Shown piece by piece: positions 1 through 9,163 of a stretch of 64,000 nucleotides of DNA. Within the stretch, counting starts at the first letter, position 1; each line of letters starts with the position of its first letter. The position numbers and the translations under genes were made by a program. Location: assembly GCA_019423685.1 (NCBI GenBank), contig JAHZAY010000008.1, positions 58,040 through 122,039 on the forward strand. Direction: 5' to 3'. Below the pieces are notes generated by a model that did not search any database, was not told the DNA's origin, and worked only from the letters and a program-made list of their open reading frames with translations. The stretch comes from Clostridiales bacterium. Its GTDB lineage: Bacteria > Bacillota > Clostridia > Oscillospirales > Ruminococcaceae.

Positions 1-1
1 G

Positions 2-733
2 ACCGAAAACGGCTTTGAGACGGTCGATTCGCTCACCCTGCCGCGCGGCATCATCCGCTTTGACAACATTCTGCGCGGACAGACCTCGGACGGCAAAACC
101 GCCCTGTTTTTGGACAGTTCGGTCGAGGTCTATGAAACCACCCTCCAGGTCACCGACGTTGTCAGCGCGCAGGCACAGGCGGGCTCCACCCCAAAGCTTG
201 TCAACCTGCTGGACAACGAATCCCTCTCGCTTTCCGAAAACACCATGCGCCCGGCACAGAACATCTTCTGCCGGGACATCGACTCGGACGGAGTGGTGGA
301 AATTCCAACGGTATCCGTTCTGCCCGGCTATGAGGATATGATGGGCGAGGATACCCCCTTCCTCACCACCTACAATCAGCTCTCCAACGCGCAGCTGATC
401 CCCAAACAGAGCGGCGTCATCAACACCCAGCACCGCTATATGCTGCGCTTTCCCCAGCGGTGGACCGGCAAGGTCAGCGTGGTTGTGCAGCCGGAAAACG
501 GCGAGTGGACATTCTTTACCTACCACGACGACCTGCAGGACACCTCCGACACCCTGCTCAAGATCCGCGTCTATTCGGTCAAGGACTATCACGATAAATT
601 TGACGGCGACTACTTCCAACTGATTGGACAAAAGGGCCTGTTCGAGTATTATGCCTATGTCATCCCCTCGGACAGCGATCTCGCCATCACCCAGCAGGAG
701 CTAACCGACGAGATGTTCTTCTTCCTCGATTAG
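2..733 (+). CDS. Hypothetical protein, 5' end outside the window
   Basis: The reading frame is open from base 2 to the TAG at 731-733, so the true start lies upstream of the window. The visible 243 residues have no transmembrane segment. They contain a DIDSDGVVEIP stretch that resembles the Asp-rich loop of FG-GAP/VCBS beta-propeller repeats, followed by beta-rich sequence. It ends 45 bp before the response regulator and runs in the same direction, so it may share its operon and could be a surface or lipoprotein component of that signalling unit. I do not recognise the family, and the missing N-terminus prevents a signal-peptide call. Confidence 0.65.
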   Translation, partial: TENGFETVDSLTLPRGIIRFDNILRGQTSDGKTALFLDSSVEVYETTLQVTDVVSAQAQAGSTPKLVNLLDNESLSLSENTMRPAQNIFCRDIDSDGVVEIPTVSVLPGYEDMMGEDTPFLTTYNQLSNAQLIPKQSGVINTQHRYMLRFPQRWTGKVSVVVQPENGEWTFFTYHDDLQDTSDTLLKIRVYSVKDYHDKFDGDYFQLIGQKGLFEYYAYVIPSDSDLAITQQELTDEMFFFLD

Positions 734-778
734 CTTGCTTCATCCATCAAAATCCAAACAGGAAAGGACAAAGTTTTT

Positions 779-1483
779 ATGAAAAGAATTCTGGTAGCGG
801 AAGACGAAGATGTGATCCGCGACTTTGTGGTCATCAACCTGCGGCGCTCCGGATATGAGGTCGTGGACGTGCCAAACGGCGACGAGGCGCTGCGCGTCTT
901 TGACGAGAGCGGCGGCAACTTCGACATCTGCCTGCTGGACATCATGATGCCCGGCAAAGACGGCTTCACCGTCTGCAAGGAGATCCGCAAGCGGTCGGCC
1001 ACCGTGGGCATCATCATGCTCTCGGCCAAGAGCCAGGAGATGGACAAGGTCGGCGCACTGATGTTCGGCGCGGACGACTACATCACCAAACCCTTTGGCC
1101 CGGCAGAGCTGGTGGCCCGGGTGGATGCACTGCACCGGCGGGTCACCATGTTTTCCTCCCAGCCGATGGAAAACCCCGACGAGCTGCGTTCCGGACCGTT
1201 TGTGCTCAACGAGCGCAGCCGGACGCTGACCAAAAACGGCAAAAACATCGATCTGACACAGGTTGAATTTCAGATCATGGAATGTTTTATGAAAAACCCC
1301 AACGTCGCCCTTGAGCGCAACAACATCCTCTCCCAGGTGTGGGGACAAAACTATTTTGGCGACGTCAAGATCGTCGACGTCAACATCCGACGCCTGCGCA
1401 TGAAGATTGAGGACGAACCGTCCAACCCCAAATACCTGACCACCGTTTGGGGCTTTGGGTACAAATGGAGCGTTCCCGAATAG
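779..1483 (+). CDS. OmpR/PhoB-family response regulator
   Basis: Cytoplasmic two-component transcription factor of 234 residues, the usual length for the family. The N-terminal receiver domain (about 1-120) has the acidic pocket (EDED near residue 8), the phospho-acceptor Asp54 in LLDIMMPGKDG and Lys104 in TKPF. The C-terminal winged-helix domain (about 140-232) ends with the typical LTTVWGFGYKW. The ATG at 779 has GGAAAGGA 11 bases upstream. The histidine kinase follows 34 bp later and is the obvious partner. The pair is PhoB/PhoR- or WalR/WalK-like, but the regulon cannot be read from this sequence. Confidence 0.93.
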   Translation: MKRILVAEDEDVIRDFVVINLRRSGYEVVDVPNGDEALRVFDESGGNFDICLLDIMMPGKDGFTVCKEIRKRSATVGIIMLSAKSQEMDKVGALMFGADDYITKPFGPAELVARVDALHRRVTMFSSQPMENPDELRSGPFVLNERSRTLTKNGKNIDLTQVEFQIMECFMKNPNVALERNNILSQVWGQNYFGDVKIVDVNIRRLRMKIEDEPSNPKYLTTVWGFGYKWSVPE

Positions 1484-1517
1484 CACTTAACTTTATCACA
1501 ACAGGGGGTTTTATGGG

Positions 1518-2921
1518 TTGCCCACCAAAAAAATCACCAGGCGCTGGCTGTACAACAGCTTCCTGGTTATCCTGATTTTTCTTTCGTTAATCATCATCGC
1601 CTTCTCGCTCGCCATCCGCAGCTACTACTACAACAGCGTGCTCACCGTCGTCAAAAATACCGCCAATGTCGAGAATGCGAGCCTTGTCAACTACTCCGAG
1701 GACAACACGGTCGATTTTTCCTCTTCCGTGCGCACCTTGGTCGAAAACTTTGACGAGAAGGAGCACATGGAGCTGATGGCCATCGACAAAAACGGCACGG
1801 TCATCATCACCTCCAGCGGATTTTCTCCCCCCAGCGGGCTGCAGATGCCCGACTATGAGGAGGCCCTCACCAGCCCCACCCGCGACGCCTATTCCTACGA
1901 TTCGCTCAACGGTGAGAGCGTGCTGGCCTATACCCTGCTGGCCCCCAGCGTCGACGACTCCAACGTCTCTGCGCTGCGCTATGTCGTCTCGCTGACCGCC
2001 GTCAAGCGGCAGATCTATATGCTCATCGCCGCAGCAGGCATCGTCGGTGCAGTCATCATCTTCTTTGTCATCCTCTCCAACTCCTACTTTATCAATTCGG
2101 TCATCAACCCGATCGACGAGGTGCGCAAAATTGCCCTGCAAATCTCAAAGGGCGACTTTTCCGCCCACCTGAAAAAGACCACCGACGACGAGATTGGCGA
2201 ACTGTGCGACGCCATCAACGCCATGGCCCTGGAGCTGCAGGAAAACGAAAAGATGAAAAACGACTTTATCTCCTCGGTTTCCCACGAGCTGCGCACCCCG
2301 CTGACCGCCATCAAGGGCTGGGCTGAGACGCTGATGGACGACTCGGTGGACCGCCAGACGACCCAAAAGGGCATCGGCGTCATCATCAAGGAGAGCGACC
2401 GCCTCTCCGGCATGGTGGAGGAACTGCTCGACTTCAGCCGCCTGCAAAGCGGCCGCCTAAAGATCAACCTCTCCAAAATCGACCTGGTTGCCGAGCTCAG
2501 CGACGCAGTACTGATGTTTACCGAGCGCGCCCGCCAGGAAAATATCGCCCTCAACTACGATGAGCCGATGGACATCCTGCCCATCATGGGCGATTCCAAC
2601 CGGCTGCGGCAGGTATTTGTCAACATCCTCGACAACGCCTTAAAATATTCCGATGCGGGCGGCAGCGTCACCGTCACCGTCCAGCGGGAGGAAAATAACG
2701 CCATCATCGCCATCCGCGACACCGGCATCGGCATCGCCTCAGAGGATCTGCCCAAGGTCAAAACCCGGTTTTATAAGGCAAACGCCACCCGCCGTGGCTC
2801 CGGCATCGGACTGGCCGTCGCAGACGAGATCGTCTCGATGCACGGCGGCAGCCTGACCCTGGACAGCAAAGAGGGCGTCGGCACCACCGTCACCATCACA
2901 CTGCCGCTGGCTTTAAACTAA
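1518..2921 (+). CDS. Sensor histidine kinase, PhoR/WalK type
   Basis: Membrane sensor kinase of 467 residues. It has one transmembrane helix near 12-34, an extracytoplasmic domain of about 130 residues, and a second helix near 167-190. HAMP (about 185-240) and HisKA follow, with the phospho-acceptor His256 in SSVSHELRTPLTAIKG. The HATPase domain shows an N box (NILDNALKYS) and G boxes (DTGIGI, GSGIGLAV). The start is taken as TTG 1518, which has AGGGGG about 10 bases upstream; the nearby ATG at 1513 is out of frame. It should phosphorylate the regulator encoded just upstream. The stimulus is unknown because the sensor domain is not one I can name. Confidence 0.92.
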   Translation: MPTKKITRRWLYNSFLVILIFLSLIIIAFSLAIRSYYYNSVLTVVKNTANVENASLVNYSEDNTVDFSSSVRTLVENFDEKEHMELMAIDKNGTVIITSSGFSPPSGLQMPDYEEALTSPTRDAYSYDSLNGESVLAYTLLAPSVDDSNVSALRYVVSLTAVKRQIYMLIAAAGIVGAVIIFFVILSNSYFINSVINPIDEVRKIALQISKGDFSAHLKKTTDDEIGELCDAINAMALELQENEKMKNDFISSVSHELRTPLTAIKGWAETLMDDSVDRQTTQKGIGVIIKESDRLSGMVEELLDFSRLQSGRLKINLSKIDLVAELSDAVLMFTERARQENIALNYDEPMDILPIMGDSNRLRQVFVNILDNALKYSDAGGSVTVTVQREENNAIIAIRDTGIGIASEDLPKVKTRFYKANATRRGSGIGLAVADEIVSMHGGSLTLDSKEGVGTTVTITLPLALN

Positions 2922-2937
2922 ATGGCAGCAAAAACAA

Positions 2938-2974
2938 GCGCCCCGCACCCTCCACAAGTGAGGGCGCGGGGCGC
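2938..2974. terminator. Bidirectional terminator between converging genes
   Basis: A GC-rich hairpin with 15-base arms (GCGCCCCGCACCCTC and its near-perfect complement) around a 7-base loop lies between the converging histidine kinase and XRE regulator genes. The minus strand has a short U-rich tail, so it fits best as the end of the regulator transcript and may serve both. Confidence 0.75.
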
Positions 2975-3004
2975 CAACAAAAACACCATATAAAAACGAA
3001 CTGC

Positions 3005-3709
3005 TTATTCTTCGTGGTCCATGCCGCCGATCTTGGCCTCCACATTTTGGATGAGGTTCAAAAGCGCCTGGGACTGTTTGGGGTAATTTTGCATCAGATA
3101 TTCGGTCGTGATCTTGATCTCATTGATGTTGCGCACCTTGTCCTCTCCCTTGGCAGTGCCCTGCGCCAACTGCTGTGCTTTGGACTCGCTGATCATCATC
3201 AGCGCCGTGCAGTAGCCGCTGAGCATTTCCTGTGGGATCGAGAACATGCTGTCCTCATTCTTTGGATTGACCGAATACAGCACCCGGAACGCCCGGTATA
3301 CCGCCAGCATCAGGTAATTGGAGATCTCGTTATTTAGCTGCTTGGATTCGCTCTTGCCGACCAGATCGTAGATGATGCCCAGCGAATTGGTAATCAGCTT
3401 TTTATTGAGCACCGGCATGATGTTGCCGCGAAACACCGTGTCTTTGGCGCTGTCCGGCTCGGGGATCTCCTCGACGGTCAGCTGCCGGCCGTTGCGCTCG
3501 GGGGAAATCCCCAACAGATAATCGCAGGAGACATGATAAAAGTGCGCACAGCGAATCAAAAAATCCAGGCCGCATTCCCGGACTCCCTTTTCATAGTGGG
3601 ACAGCAGCGCCTGCGAGATGCCCAGCTCCGCCGCCGCCTGCTTCTGGCTGATCCCCTTTTCCTTCCTCAAAAGCGTAATAAGCCGTGGGAACTCGGCATT
3701 CATACGCAC
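3005..3709 (-). CDS. XRE-family helix-turn-helix regulator
   Basis: Cytoplasmic DNA-binding protein of 234 residues. Residues about 8-60 form a Cro/C1-type HTH (GISQKQAAAELGISQALLSHYEKG) followed by the DYLLG motif common at the end of this domain. The remaining 170 residues are helical and of no family I recognise; they may bind a ligand or mediate dimers. It stands alone between converging neighbours, so no target is suggested by context. Confidence 0.88.
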   Translation of the reverse strand: MRMNAEFPRLITLLRKEKGISQKQAAAELGISQALLSHYEKGVRECGLDFLIRCAHFYHVSCDYLLGISPERNGRQLTVEEIPEPDSAKDTVFRGNIMPVLNKKLITNSLGIIYDLVGKSESKQLNNEISNYLMLAVYRAFRVLYSVNPKNEDSMFSIPQEMLSGYCTALMMISESKAQQLAQGTAKGEDKVRNINEIKITTEYLMQNYPKQSQALLNLIQNVEAKIGGMDHEE

Positions 3710-3924
3710 ATCCTCCTCACTGTTCGGGGTCGCCCCCGTGGTCTACGTATTGTAAATTATATTACATTCAAAACGCTTTGTAAAGCTTTTTTTGTGGAAT
3801 CCACCGTTTTTTGGTCGAAAACACAAAAACGAAAAAACTTCTTTTGTTTTTTTACCGATTGACTTTCCTCGTGCCGGACAATTTTCGGCATCCAAAATTT
3901 TCACACCAGAAAGGACGTCTTAGC

Positions 3925-4608
3925 ATGTTAACCTATAAGATTCACCTGTTCCGCCACGGCATCACCCGCGCCAACCTTGAGGGCCGCTATGTGGGACTGA
4001 GCGACTATCCCCTCTGCCAGGAGGGCATCGACGCGCTCAAAGAGTACGTCAAGGACAAGACCTATCCCGCTGTGGAGAAGATCTACACCTCTCCCCTGCG
4101 GCGCTGCCGCGAAACCGCGCACGTCCTCTATCCCGGATACAAGACCTTTGACGTGCCGCAGCTGATGGAGATGGATTTTGGCACCTATGAGGGCAAGACG
4201 CTCGACGAGCTGCAAAACGACGAGAGCTTTATCGCCTGGAGCCGCGACAGCATGCACAACGCCCCACCGGAGGGTGAGGACGGAATGGCCTTCATCCGAC
4301 GGGTTATCAAGGGCTTGGACGACGTCTTTCAGGACATGATGGCAAACGAGCTGCACAGCGCGGCGCTGGTCATCCCCGGCGGGATGATTATGTCGATGCT
4401 GGCGCTGATGGGCTTTCCCCGCCACCCGATGGGCGAATGGGAATGCGAGGCCGGAGCCGGCTACACCATCGTGATGACACCGGAGCTGTGGACCCGGGAC
4501 AAGGTGTTTGAGGTACTCAGCCGCGTACCGATGACGCAGGAGGACCTGGAGGACCACTGGAGCACCAAAAAATATTATGACGACGGGGAAGAGATGTTCT
4601 TCGAATAA
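3925..4608 (+). CDS. Histidine phosphatase-fold protein lacking the second catalytic His
   Basis: A 227-residue member of the phosphoglycerate mutase-like/histidine phosphatase superfamily. The start is ATG 3925 with AAAGGA 9 bases upstream; the open frame extends further upstream but without a ribosome site. The phospho-acceptor motif is intact (LFRHGITRAN, His11), as are the SPLRRCRETA and MEMDFGTYEGKT motifs. The second catalytic His, normally in a THGG motif, is replaced: residues 149-153 read V-I-P-G-G with Pro151 in its place. It may therefore be a weak phosphatase or a pseudoenzyme. It is monocistronic, so its substrate is unknown. Confidence 0.85.
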   Translation: MLTYKIHLFRHGITRANLEGRYVGLSDYPLCQEGIDALKEYVKDKTYPAVEKIYTSPLRRCRETAHVLYPGYKTFDVPQLMEMDFGTYEGKTLDELQNDESFIAWSRDSMHNAPPEGEDGMAFIRRVIKGLDDVFQDMMANELHSAALVIPGGMIMSMLALMGFPRHPMGEWECEAGAGYTIVMTPELWTRDKVFEVLSRVPMTQEDLEDHWSTKKYYDDGEEMFFE

Positions 4609-4739
4609 AGGCAGAGCCTGACTTCCCGCCACTTCGATCGGTGCGTTTCTGCCGCTTGCAGGGCAGAAATCCTTGAAACTGAGCCCCTTTTTGGAAATCT
4701 TTTGTCCATTTTAAAATCTGTATAAAGGAGTTTTCTACG

Positions 4740-5648
4740 ATGAGCCTTCGTAAACAAGTGAAGCAAAATGCGAAAAAATGCCTTTGCAACAACTGGGGCA
4801 AAGCCATCTCGATTGTGCTGCTGAGCACCGCCATCTACCTGCTGTTCACCATCATCGAGATGATCGCCAACCTCCTGCTCCGCCTTCCGGCCTTTGCCTC
4901 CCAGCAGAGTCTCTCGGGCGCCTGGATGGTTTCCTACCTGATTACCCTGCTCATGGCTGTCGGTTCGTTCATCCTCATCATCCCGCTGCGTCTGGGCATC
5001 ACCAACTGGTACTTGAACCTCTCGAACGGCGAATCCGACGACATCCTGGGCATTTTCTCCTTCTTTGCAAAGCGCAAGATGTTTTTGCGCTCGCTGTGGC
5101 TGGCCATCCAAATCGGCGTGCGGGTGCTGCTGTACTCGATTCTCTACCTCATCGTCCCCACTGCGGGCGTGCTCTTCTCAATTCGGGTGCTCAACAGCTC
5201 CCTCACCGGCTCCGCCTTCATCGGCAGCATGACGCTGGTCTTTTCCGCAGCGCTGTTTGTCCTCCTCTTTTGCTTTTTGCTGCTGCGGATACAGCGCTAC
5301 TTCCTGGCCAGATACTACCTGCTCGACCAGCAGACCCCGGTGCGCAAGGCCATCCGCGCCTCCATCCACGCCACCCGCGGCATCCGCGACGAGATCCTGC
5401 TCTTTAAGCTCTCCTTCCTGCCGCTGGGCATCAGCCTGGTGTTCATTCTGCCCGTTTTATATGTTTCCCCTTACTATTCGATGTGCTCGATGCTGTACGC
5501 CCGCTTTTTGATCGAACAGGATCGCCGCTCCAACAGCCTTGTTGTGGCCTCCCCTGCCGATTCGCAGGAGCCGGAAGACTACCCCGAGGACATCGCCGCC
5601 ACCCGCCAGTTCGACCCTCAGCACGAGGAACGTCTGGAGGACGAATAG
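4740..5648 (+). CDS. DUF975 family integral membrane protein
   Basis: A 302-residue membrane protein. The N-terminus (KQVKQNAKKCLCNNWGKAISIVLLS) matches the amphipathic start typical of DUF975 proteins. About five or six hydrophobic segments follow (near 25-48, 60-85, 120-145, 155-180, 230-255), and the tail is acidic and cytoplasmic. The ATG at 4740 follows AAAGGAG. The function of DUF975 is not established. No partner gene is adjacent in the same unit. Confidence 0.85.
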   Translation: MSLRKQVKQNAKKCLCNNWGKAISIVLLSTAIYLLFTIIEMIANLLLRLPAFASQQSLSGAWMVSYLITLLMAVGSFILIIPLRLGITNWYLNLSNGESDDILGIFSFFAKRKMFLRSLWLAIQIGVRVLLYSILYLIVPTAGVLFSIRVLNSSLTGSAFIGSMTLVFSAALFVLLFCFLLLRIQRYFLARYYLLDQQTPVRKAIRASIHATRGIRDEILLFKLSFLPLGISLVFILPVLYVSPYYSMCSMLYARFLIEQDRRSNSLVVASPADSQEPEDYPEDIAATRQFDPQHEERLEDE

Positions 5649-6168
5649 GCGCATGATGCCGCCTATTCGCGGATCGCTGATGTGAAACCCCCACTTTCTA
5701 CCTCACACCGCGTTTGATCAACACTGTGTGGGGGGGGGCAGCCCCATGCCCCGGAAGTTTATATGGATCTGACAGCTCCTGTCCCCGTGGGCTTTGTACT
5801 GGGGCACAGGCCCCTACGGCCTCTCTGTACCAGCGCACCCGGGGGCATAGAAACGGCAGTCCCTACTTCTCTCGATTTTGGGGTGTTCCACCCCCAAACC
5901 CCGGGTGACATTCTCCCCGATGAGAAAGTCACCAAAGAATTCCCCTCTGGGCAACTCCCCTTGTAGGGGGGATATTGTCATCCCCCCACGGCGCTTTAGC
6001 GCCGTTCCCCCCACAAGGACTCTTCCATTGAGATTGTGGGAGGTGAGGGCTTTCTTCCCCACGCTACGGATGGGGGTGTGGGCAGCCGATTCCTTTTCCC
6101 TCATTCAGCAAAAAACTGCCAAGAACCTGGTGAGAAATACGAGCCGTACATAAAGGAGTTGATTGACG
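5649..6168. other. Gene-free intergenic segment with GC-rich inverted repeats
   Basis: About 520 bases without a convincing gene. Short open frames here lack ribosome sites and have compositions unlike the neighbours. It holds several small inverted repeats, including a run of nine or more G near 5731, a GGTGAC/GTCACC pair (5903-5930 area), CCCCTTGTAGGGG (5957-5970 area) and GGCGCTTTAGCGCC (near 5991-6004). It looks like decayed or dispersed repeat DNA. The GNAT gene's ribosome site is at its right end. Confidence 0.5.
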
Positions 6169-6633
6169 ATGAAAATCAGGCCGATAAAAGCCGCCGATTA
6201 TGCCGAGGTCGACCGGCTGATGCAGCAGGTGCAGCAGCTGCACATGGCTGCGCGGCCCGACCTGTTTGTGCCGATAGAACATCCATACAGCCGGGAAGAG
6301 CTGTCCAAGATGATCGCTGCGCCAAACTGGATCTGCCTTGCGGCAGCACAGGATGAACAGCTGCTGGGCATCTGCTTTGTCGAGCTGCGCGACCACACCG
6401 TCCAGTCCAGCGTCCCTTCCGCCCACATGCACGATCTTTGCGTCGACAGCAGCTGCCGCCATCAGGGCATCGGAAAGGCACTCTGCTTAAAGGCGCAGCA
6501 GGAGGCTCTCCTGCACGGCGCGCACAGCCTGGACTTAACCGTTTGGCCCTTTAACGCGGACGCCATCCGCTTTTATGAGGCGCTGGGCTTTTCCACCCAA
6601 CGGTATATGTTCGAAAAGAAGCTGGATTCATAA
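6169..6633 (+). CDS. GNAT family N-acetyltransferase
   Basis: A 154-residue acetyl-CoA-dependent acyltransferase, normal size for the fold. Motif A is visible as LCVDSSCRHQGIGKALCLKAQ (the Q/RxxGxG/A acetyl-CoA loop), and motif B as DLTVWPFNADAIRFYEALGF. ATG 6169 is chosen over the in-frame TTG 6163 because AAAGGAG at 6152-6158 is correctly spaced for it. The substrate is unknown. It stands alone and is followed by a strong terminator. Confidence 0.9.
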   Translation: MKIRPIKAADYAEVDRLMQQVQQLHMAARPDLFVPIEHPYSREELSKMIAAPNWICLAAAQDEQLLGICFVELRDHTVQSSVPSAHMHDLCVDSSCRHQGIGKALCLKAQQEALLHGAHSLDLTVWPFNADAIRFYEALGFSTQRYMFEKKLDS

Positions 6634-6652
6634 CCTCTGCAATCGCTGCCCA

Positions 6653-6689
6653 AGAGGCCCCGGACCTTGCGCTCCGGGGCCTCTTTTTT
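6653..6689 (+). terminator. Rho-independent terminator after the GNAT gene
   Basis: A perfect 12-bp stem (AGAGGCCCCGGA / TCCGGGGCCTCT) with an 8-base loop is followed by six T residues. Confidence 0.92.
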
Positions 6690-6752
6690 CGGCGCAGTCC
6701 CGCAAAAGACGCCGCCCGATACAAAAAGGGACTATCTTTATTCACAAATTCA

Positions 6753-6761
6753 TGCTATACT
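6753..6761 (+). promoter_or_regulatory. Extended -10 promoter of the DUF1385-NUDIX-prmC unit
   Basis: TGC directly precedes TATACT (6756-6761). The -35 region is poor, as expected for an extended -10 promoter. It lies 55 bp upstream of the DUF1385 start and just after the GNAT terminator. Confidence 0.6.
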
Positions 6762-6815
6762 GTTTTTGTCAAAAATAGCACATACTGCAAGTCAGATAAA
6801 GGAGCATTTTGTCCT

Positions 6816-7760
6816 ATGTCCAATCAACCGATACACAAACCCATCAAAACTTCCATCGGCGGTCAGGCCGTCATCGAGGGCGTCATGATGCGCGGACCTC
6901 AGGTCACCGCGCTGTCGGTGCGCCTGCCGGACAACACCATCTCGACCGAAGAGTGGAAAACTCCCAGCAGCAGTGCGTGGTACAAGCGCACCCCGTTTAT
7001 CCGCGGCATCTTTAACTTTGTCGAGTCGCTGACCACCGGCTACAAGAGCCTGATGATGGCTGCCGAAAAGGCCGGCCTGGACGATCAGGAGGAGGAACCC
7101 TCCCCCTTCGAGCAGAAGCTGCGCCAACTGCTGGGCGACAAGTTCATGCCCTTTTTAGAGGGCTGCATCCTGGTGGTCTCGCTGCTGATCGCCATCTTTT
7201 TCTTCATCTTCCTGCCCACCTCCATCGTCGGACTGCTGCGCAACGTCTTCGACCACCCGCTGGCCCTGTCCGCGCTGGAAGGCGTCATCAAAATGGCCAT
7301 CCTGATCGGCTACCTGGCGGCAGTCTCCCACATGAGCGACATCCACCGCGTCTTTATGTACCACGGAGCCGAGCACAAGACAATCTTCTGCTATGAACAC
7401 GGCGAGGAGCTGACGGTGGAGAATGTGCGCAAATATACCCGCTTTCACCCCCGCTGCGGCACCAGCTTTCTGGTCATCGTGCTGCTGCTTTCCATCCTGG
7501 TGTCCTCCTTTGTCACCTGGGACAACGTGCTGATGCGCGTCCTGCTCAAGATCGTCTGCCTGCCGGTCATCATGTCCCTCTCGTATGAGTGCATCAAATA
7601 TGCCGGACGGCACGACAATCTGCTGACCCGCATTCTCTCCGCGCCGGGCCTGTGGACCCAGCGCCTGACCACCAAGGAGCCGGACGATAGCATGATCGAG
7701 GTGGCCATCGCCTCGATGAAGCGGGTCATCCCGGACGATCCAAACGAGGCGTTGTTCTAA
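6816..7760 (+). CDS. DUF1385 (YqhQ-like) membrane protein
   Basis: A 314-residue protein with the diagnostic DUF1385 opening (SIGGQAVIEGVMMRGPQ) and the internal motifs YHGAEHKTIFCYEHGEELTVENVRKY and FHPRCGTSFL. Hydrophobic helices lie near 118-140, 215-235 and 240-255. AAAGGAG sits 12 bases before the ATG. In many Firmicutes this gene precedes prmC, as here with NUDIX inserted between. The biochemical role is unknown. The conserved His/Glu/Cys residues suggest metal binding, which is inference. Confidence 0.92.
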   Translation: MSNQPIHKPIKTSIGGQAVIEGVMMRGPQVTALSVRLPDNTISTEEWKTPSSSAWYKRTPFIRGIFNFVESLTTGYKSLMMAAEKAGLDDQEEEPSPFEQKLRQLLGDKFMPFLEGCILVVSLLIAIFFFIFLPTSIVGLLRNVFDHPLALSALEGVIKMAILIGYLAAVSHMSDIHRVFMYHGAEHKTIFCYEHGEELTVENVRKYTRFHPRCGTSFLVIVLLLSILVSSFVTWDNVLMRVLLKIVCLPVIMSLSYECIKYAGRHDNLLTRILSAPGLWTQRLTTKEPDDSMIEVAIASMKRVIPDDPNEALF

Positions 7761-7762
7761 AA

Positions 7763-8254
7763 ATGGACATCTCCTTTAGCACACCGCAAGGACGCTTTAA
7801 CTGGCGGGTCGCCGCCGTTTTCCTGCACCAGGATAAATTGCTGGTGATGCGCGACCACCACTCCCCCACCCTCTATCTGCCCGGCGGCCGGGTGACGATG
7901 GGGGAAATCGCTCTGGATGCCCTGCATCGGGAACTGCAAGAAGAGCTATCCACCGAGATTGCGGTCAAGCGCCCGCTGTGGTTTCATCAAAACTTCTTTA
8001 CTCTGGAGCCGGCCGGCGAGCCGTTTCACGAGCTGGGGCTGTACTACCTGGCGGACTTTCCGGCAGACTGCCCGCTGTACCAAAACGACAGCTTTTCCCG
8101 CACCGACAGCGACGGCGTCGAGCACCTGTACTGCTGGATGCCGCTTTCCCAACTGCCGCAGAGCGATCTGATGCCCGCCTTTTTGCGGGAACGGATCAGC
8201 TGCCTGCCGGATTCGCTGGAGATGATCGCCACCAGAGACGACAAATTGTTATAA
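7763..8254 (+). CDS. NUDIX hydrolase
   Basis: A 163-residue pyrophosphohydrolase. The Nudix box is complete at about residues 42-64 (G-x5-E-x7-REL-x-EE-L), carrying the metal-binding glutamates. The ATG is 2 bases after the DUF1385 stop, so the two are translationally linked. The substrate class (nucleotide, ADP-ribose or other) cannot be decided from the sequence. Confidence 0.93.
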   Translation: MDISFSTPQGRFNWRVAAVFLHQDKLLVMRDHHSPTLYLPGGRVTMGEIALDALHRELQEELSTEIAVKRPLWFHQNFFTLEPAGEPFHELGLYYLADFPADCPLYQNDSFSRTDSDGVEHLYCWMPLSQLPQSDLMPAFLRERISCLPDSLEMIATRDDKLL

Positions 8255-8299
8255 GATATATTTTTTATCCAAAATGGAAAGTACAGAAAGGAGGCCCTC

Positions 8300-9127
8300 A
8301 TGACCTATCGTCAACTGCTGTGCGAAGCCCAACAAAGGGGCTTGCCCACACACGAGGCCCAGCTGTTGCTGGAGCAGGTATTCGGCCTTTCCCGCACAGC
8401 TCTGCTCATCCACATAGATGAACCCTGTGACGAGGGGAAGCTTTCTGCCTTTGAGCAGCTGCTCTCCCGCAGGCTTACGGGCTATCCGCTGCAATATCTC
8501 CTGGGGGAGTGGGAATTTTATGGTCTGCCCTTTTATGTGGGCGAAGGGGTACTGATTCCCCGCGCCGACACCGAGGTGCTGGTGGAAACTGCGCTGGAGC
8601 TGTGCGACGGAAAGTTTTCCCCCGCCATCTGCGACCTGTGCTCCGGCACCGGCTGCATCCCCATCGCGATGAGCAAAACGCTCACCCCGCAGGCAAGCTT
8701 CACCGCCGTGGAGCTTTCGGACGAAGCCCTGTCCTATCTGCGGCGCAACAAGGAGCGCCACCACTGCGACAACCTCACCGTTGTGCAGGCCGACGTGCTG
8801 ACCTGGGAGCCGAACCGACAGTTTGACCTGATCACCGCCAATCCCCCCTACATCTCCGCGCAGGAGATGCAGGAGCTGCAAACCGAAGTGCGCTGCGAGC
8901 CCTCGATGGCCCTGGCCGCACCGGAGGATGGGCTGTACTTTTACCGAATCCTCTCCCAGCGCTGCACCCGGTTTTTAGCGCCCGGAGGATGGCTGGTCTT
9001 TGAGATCGGCTACCGCCAGGGGGAAGCGGTTCAAAACTTTTTGTGGCAAAACGGGTATCATGAGATCCACCTGATCCACGACTATAGCGGCAACGACCGT
9101 GTGGTGGCCGGCCGCTGGGACGGGTAA
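8300..9127 (+). CDS. prmC: Peptide chain release factor N5-glutamine methyltransferase
   Basis: A cytoplasmic 275-residue enzyme that methylates the glutamine of the GGQ motif in RF1/RF2 using S-adenosylmethionine. The N-terminal helical release-factor-binding domain (about 1-75) includes RRLTGYPLQYLLGEWEFYG. The Rossmann domain has the SAM loop ICDLCSGTGCIPIAM and the substrate-amide motif NPPY at 181-184. AAAGGAGG precedes the ATG. It sits downstream of DUF1385, a common clostridial order. Confidence 0.95.
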   Translation: MTYRQLLCEAQQRGLPTHEAQLLLEQVFGLSRTALLIHIDEPCDEGKLSAFEQLLSRRLTGYPLQYLLGEWEFYGLPFYVGEGVLIPRADTEVLVETALELCDGKFSPAICDLCSGTGCIPIAMSKTLTPQASFTAVELSDEALSYLRRNKERHHCDNLTVVQADVLTWEPNRQFDLITANPPYISAQEMQELQTEVRCEPSMALAAPEDGLYFYRILSQRCTRFLAPGGWLVFEIGYRQGEAVQNFLWQNGYHEIHLIHDYSGNDRVVAGRWDG

Positions 9128-9163
9128 ACTTTTTTATTGTGTAATGAAAATGAGGAGGACTAT

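Noticed and set aside
5714..6153. Short overlapping frames in the 5649-6168 gap
   Set aside because: No ribosome sites, Pro/Arg/Gly-rich composition, no motifs; non-coding is more likely.
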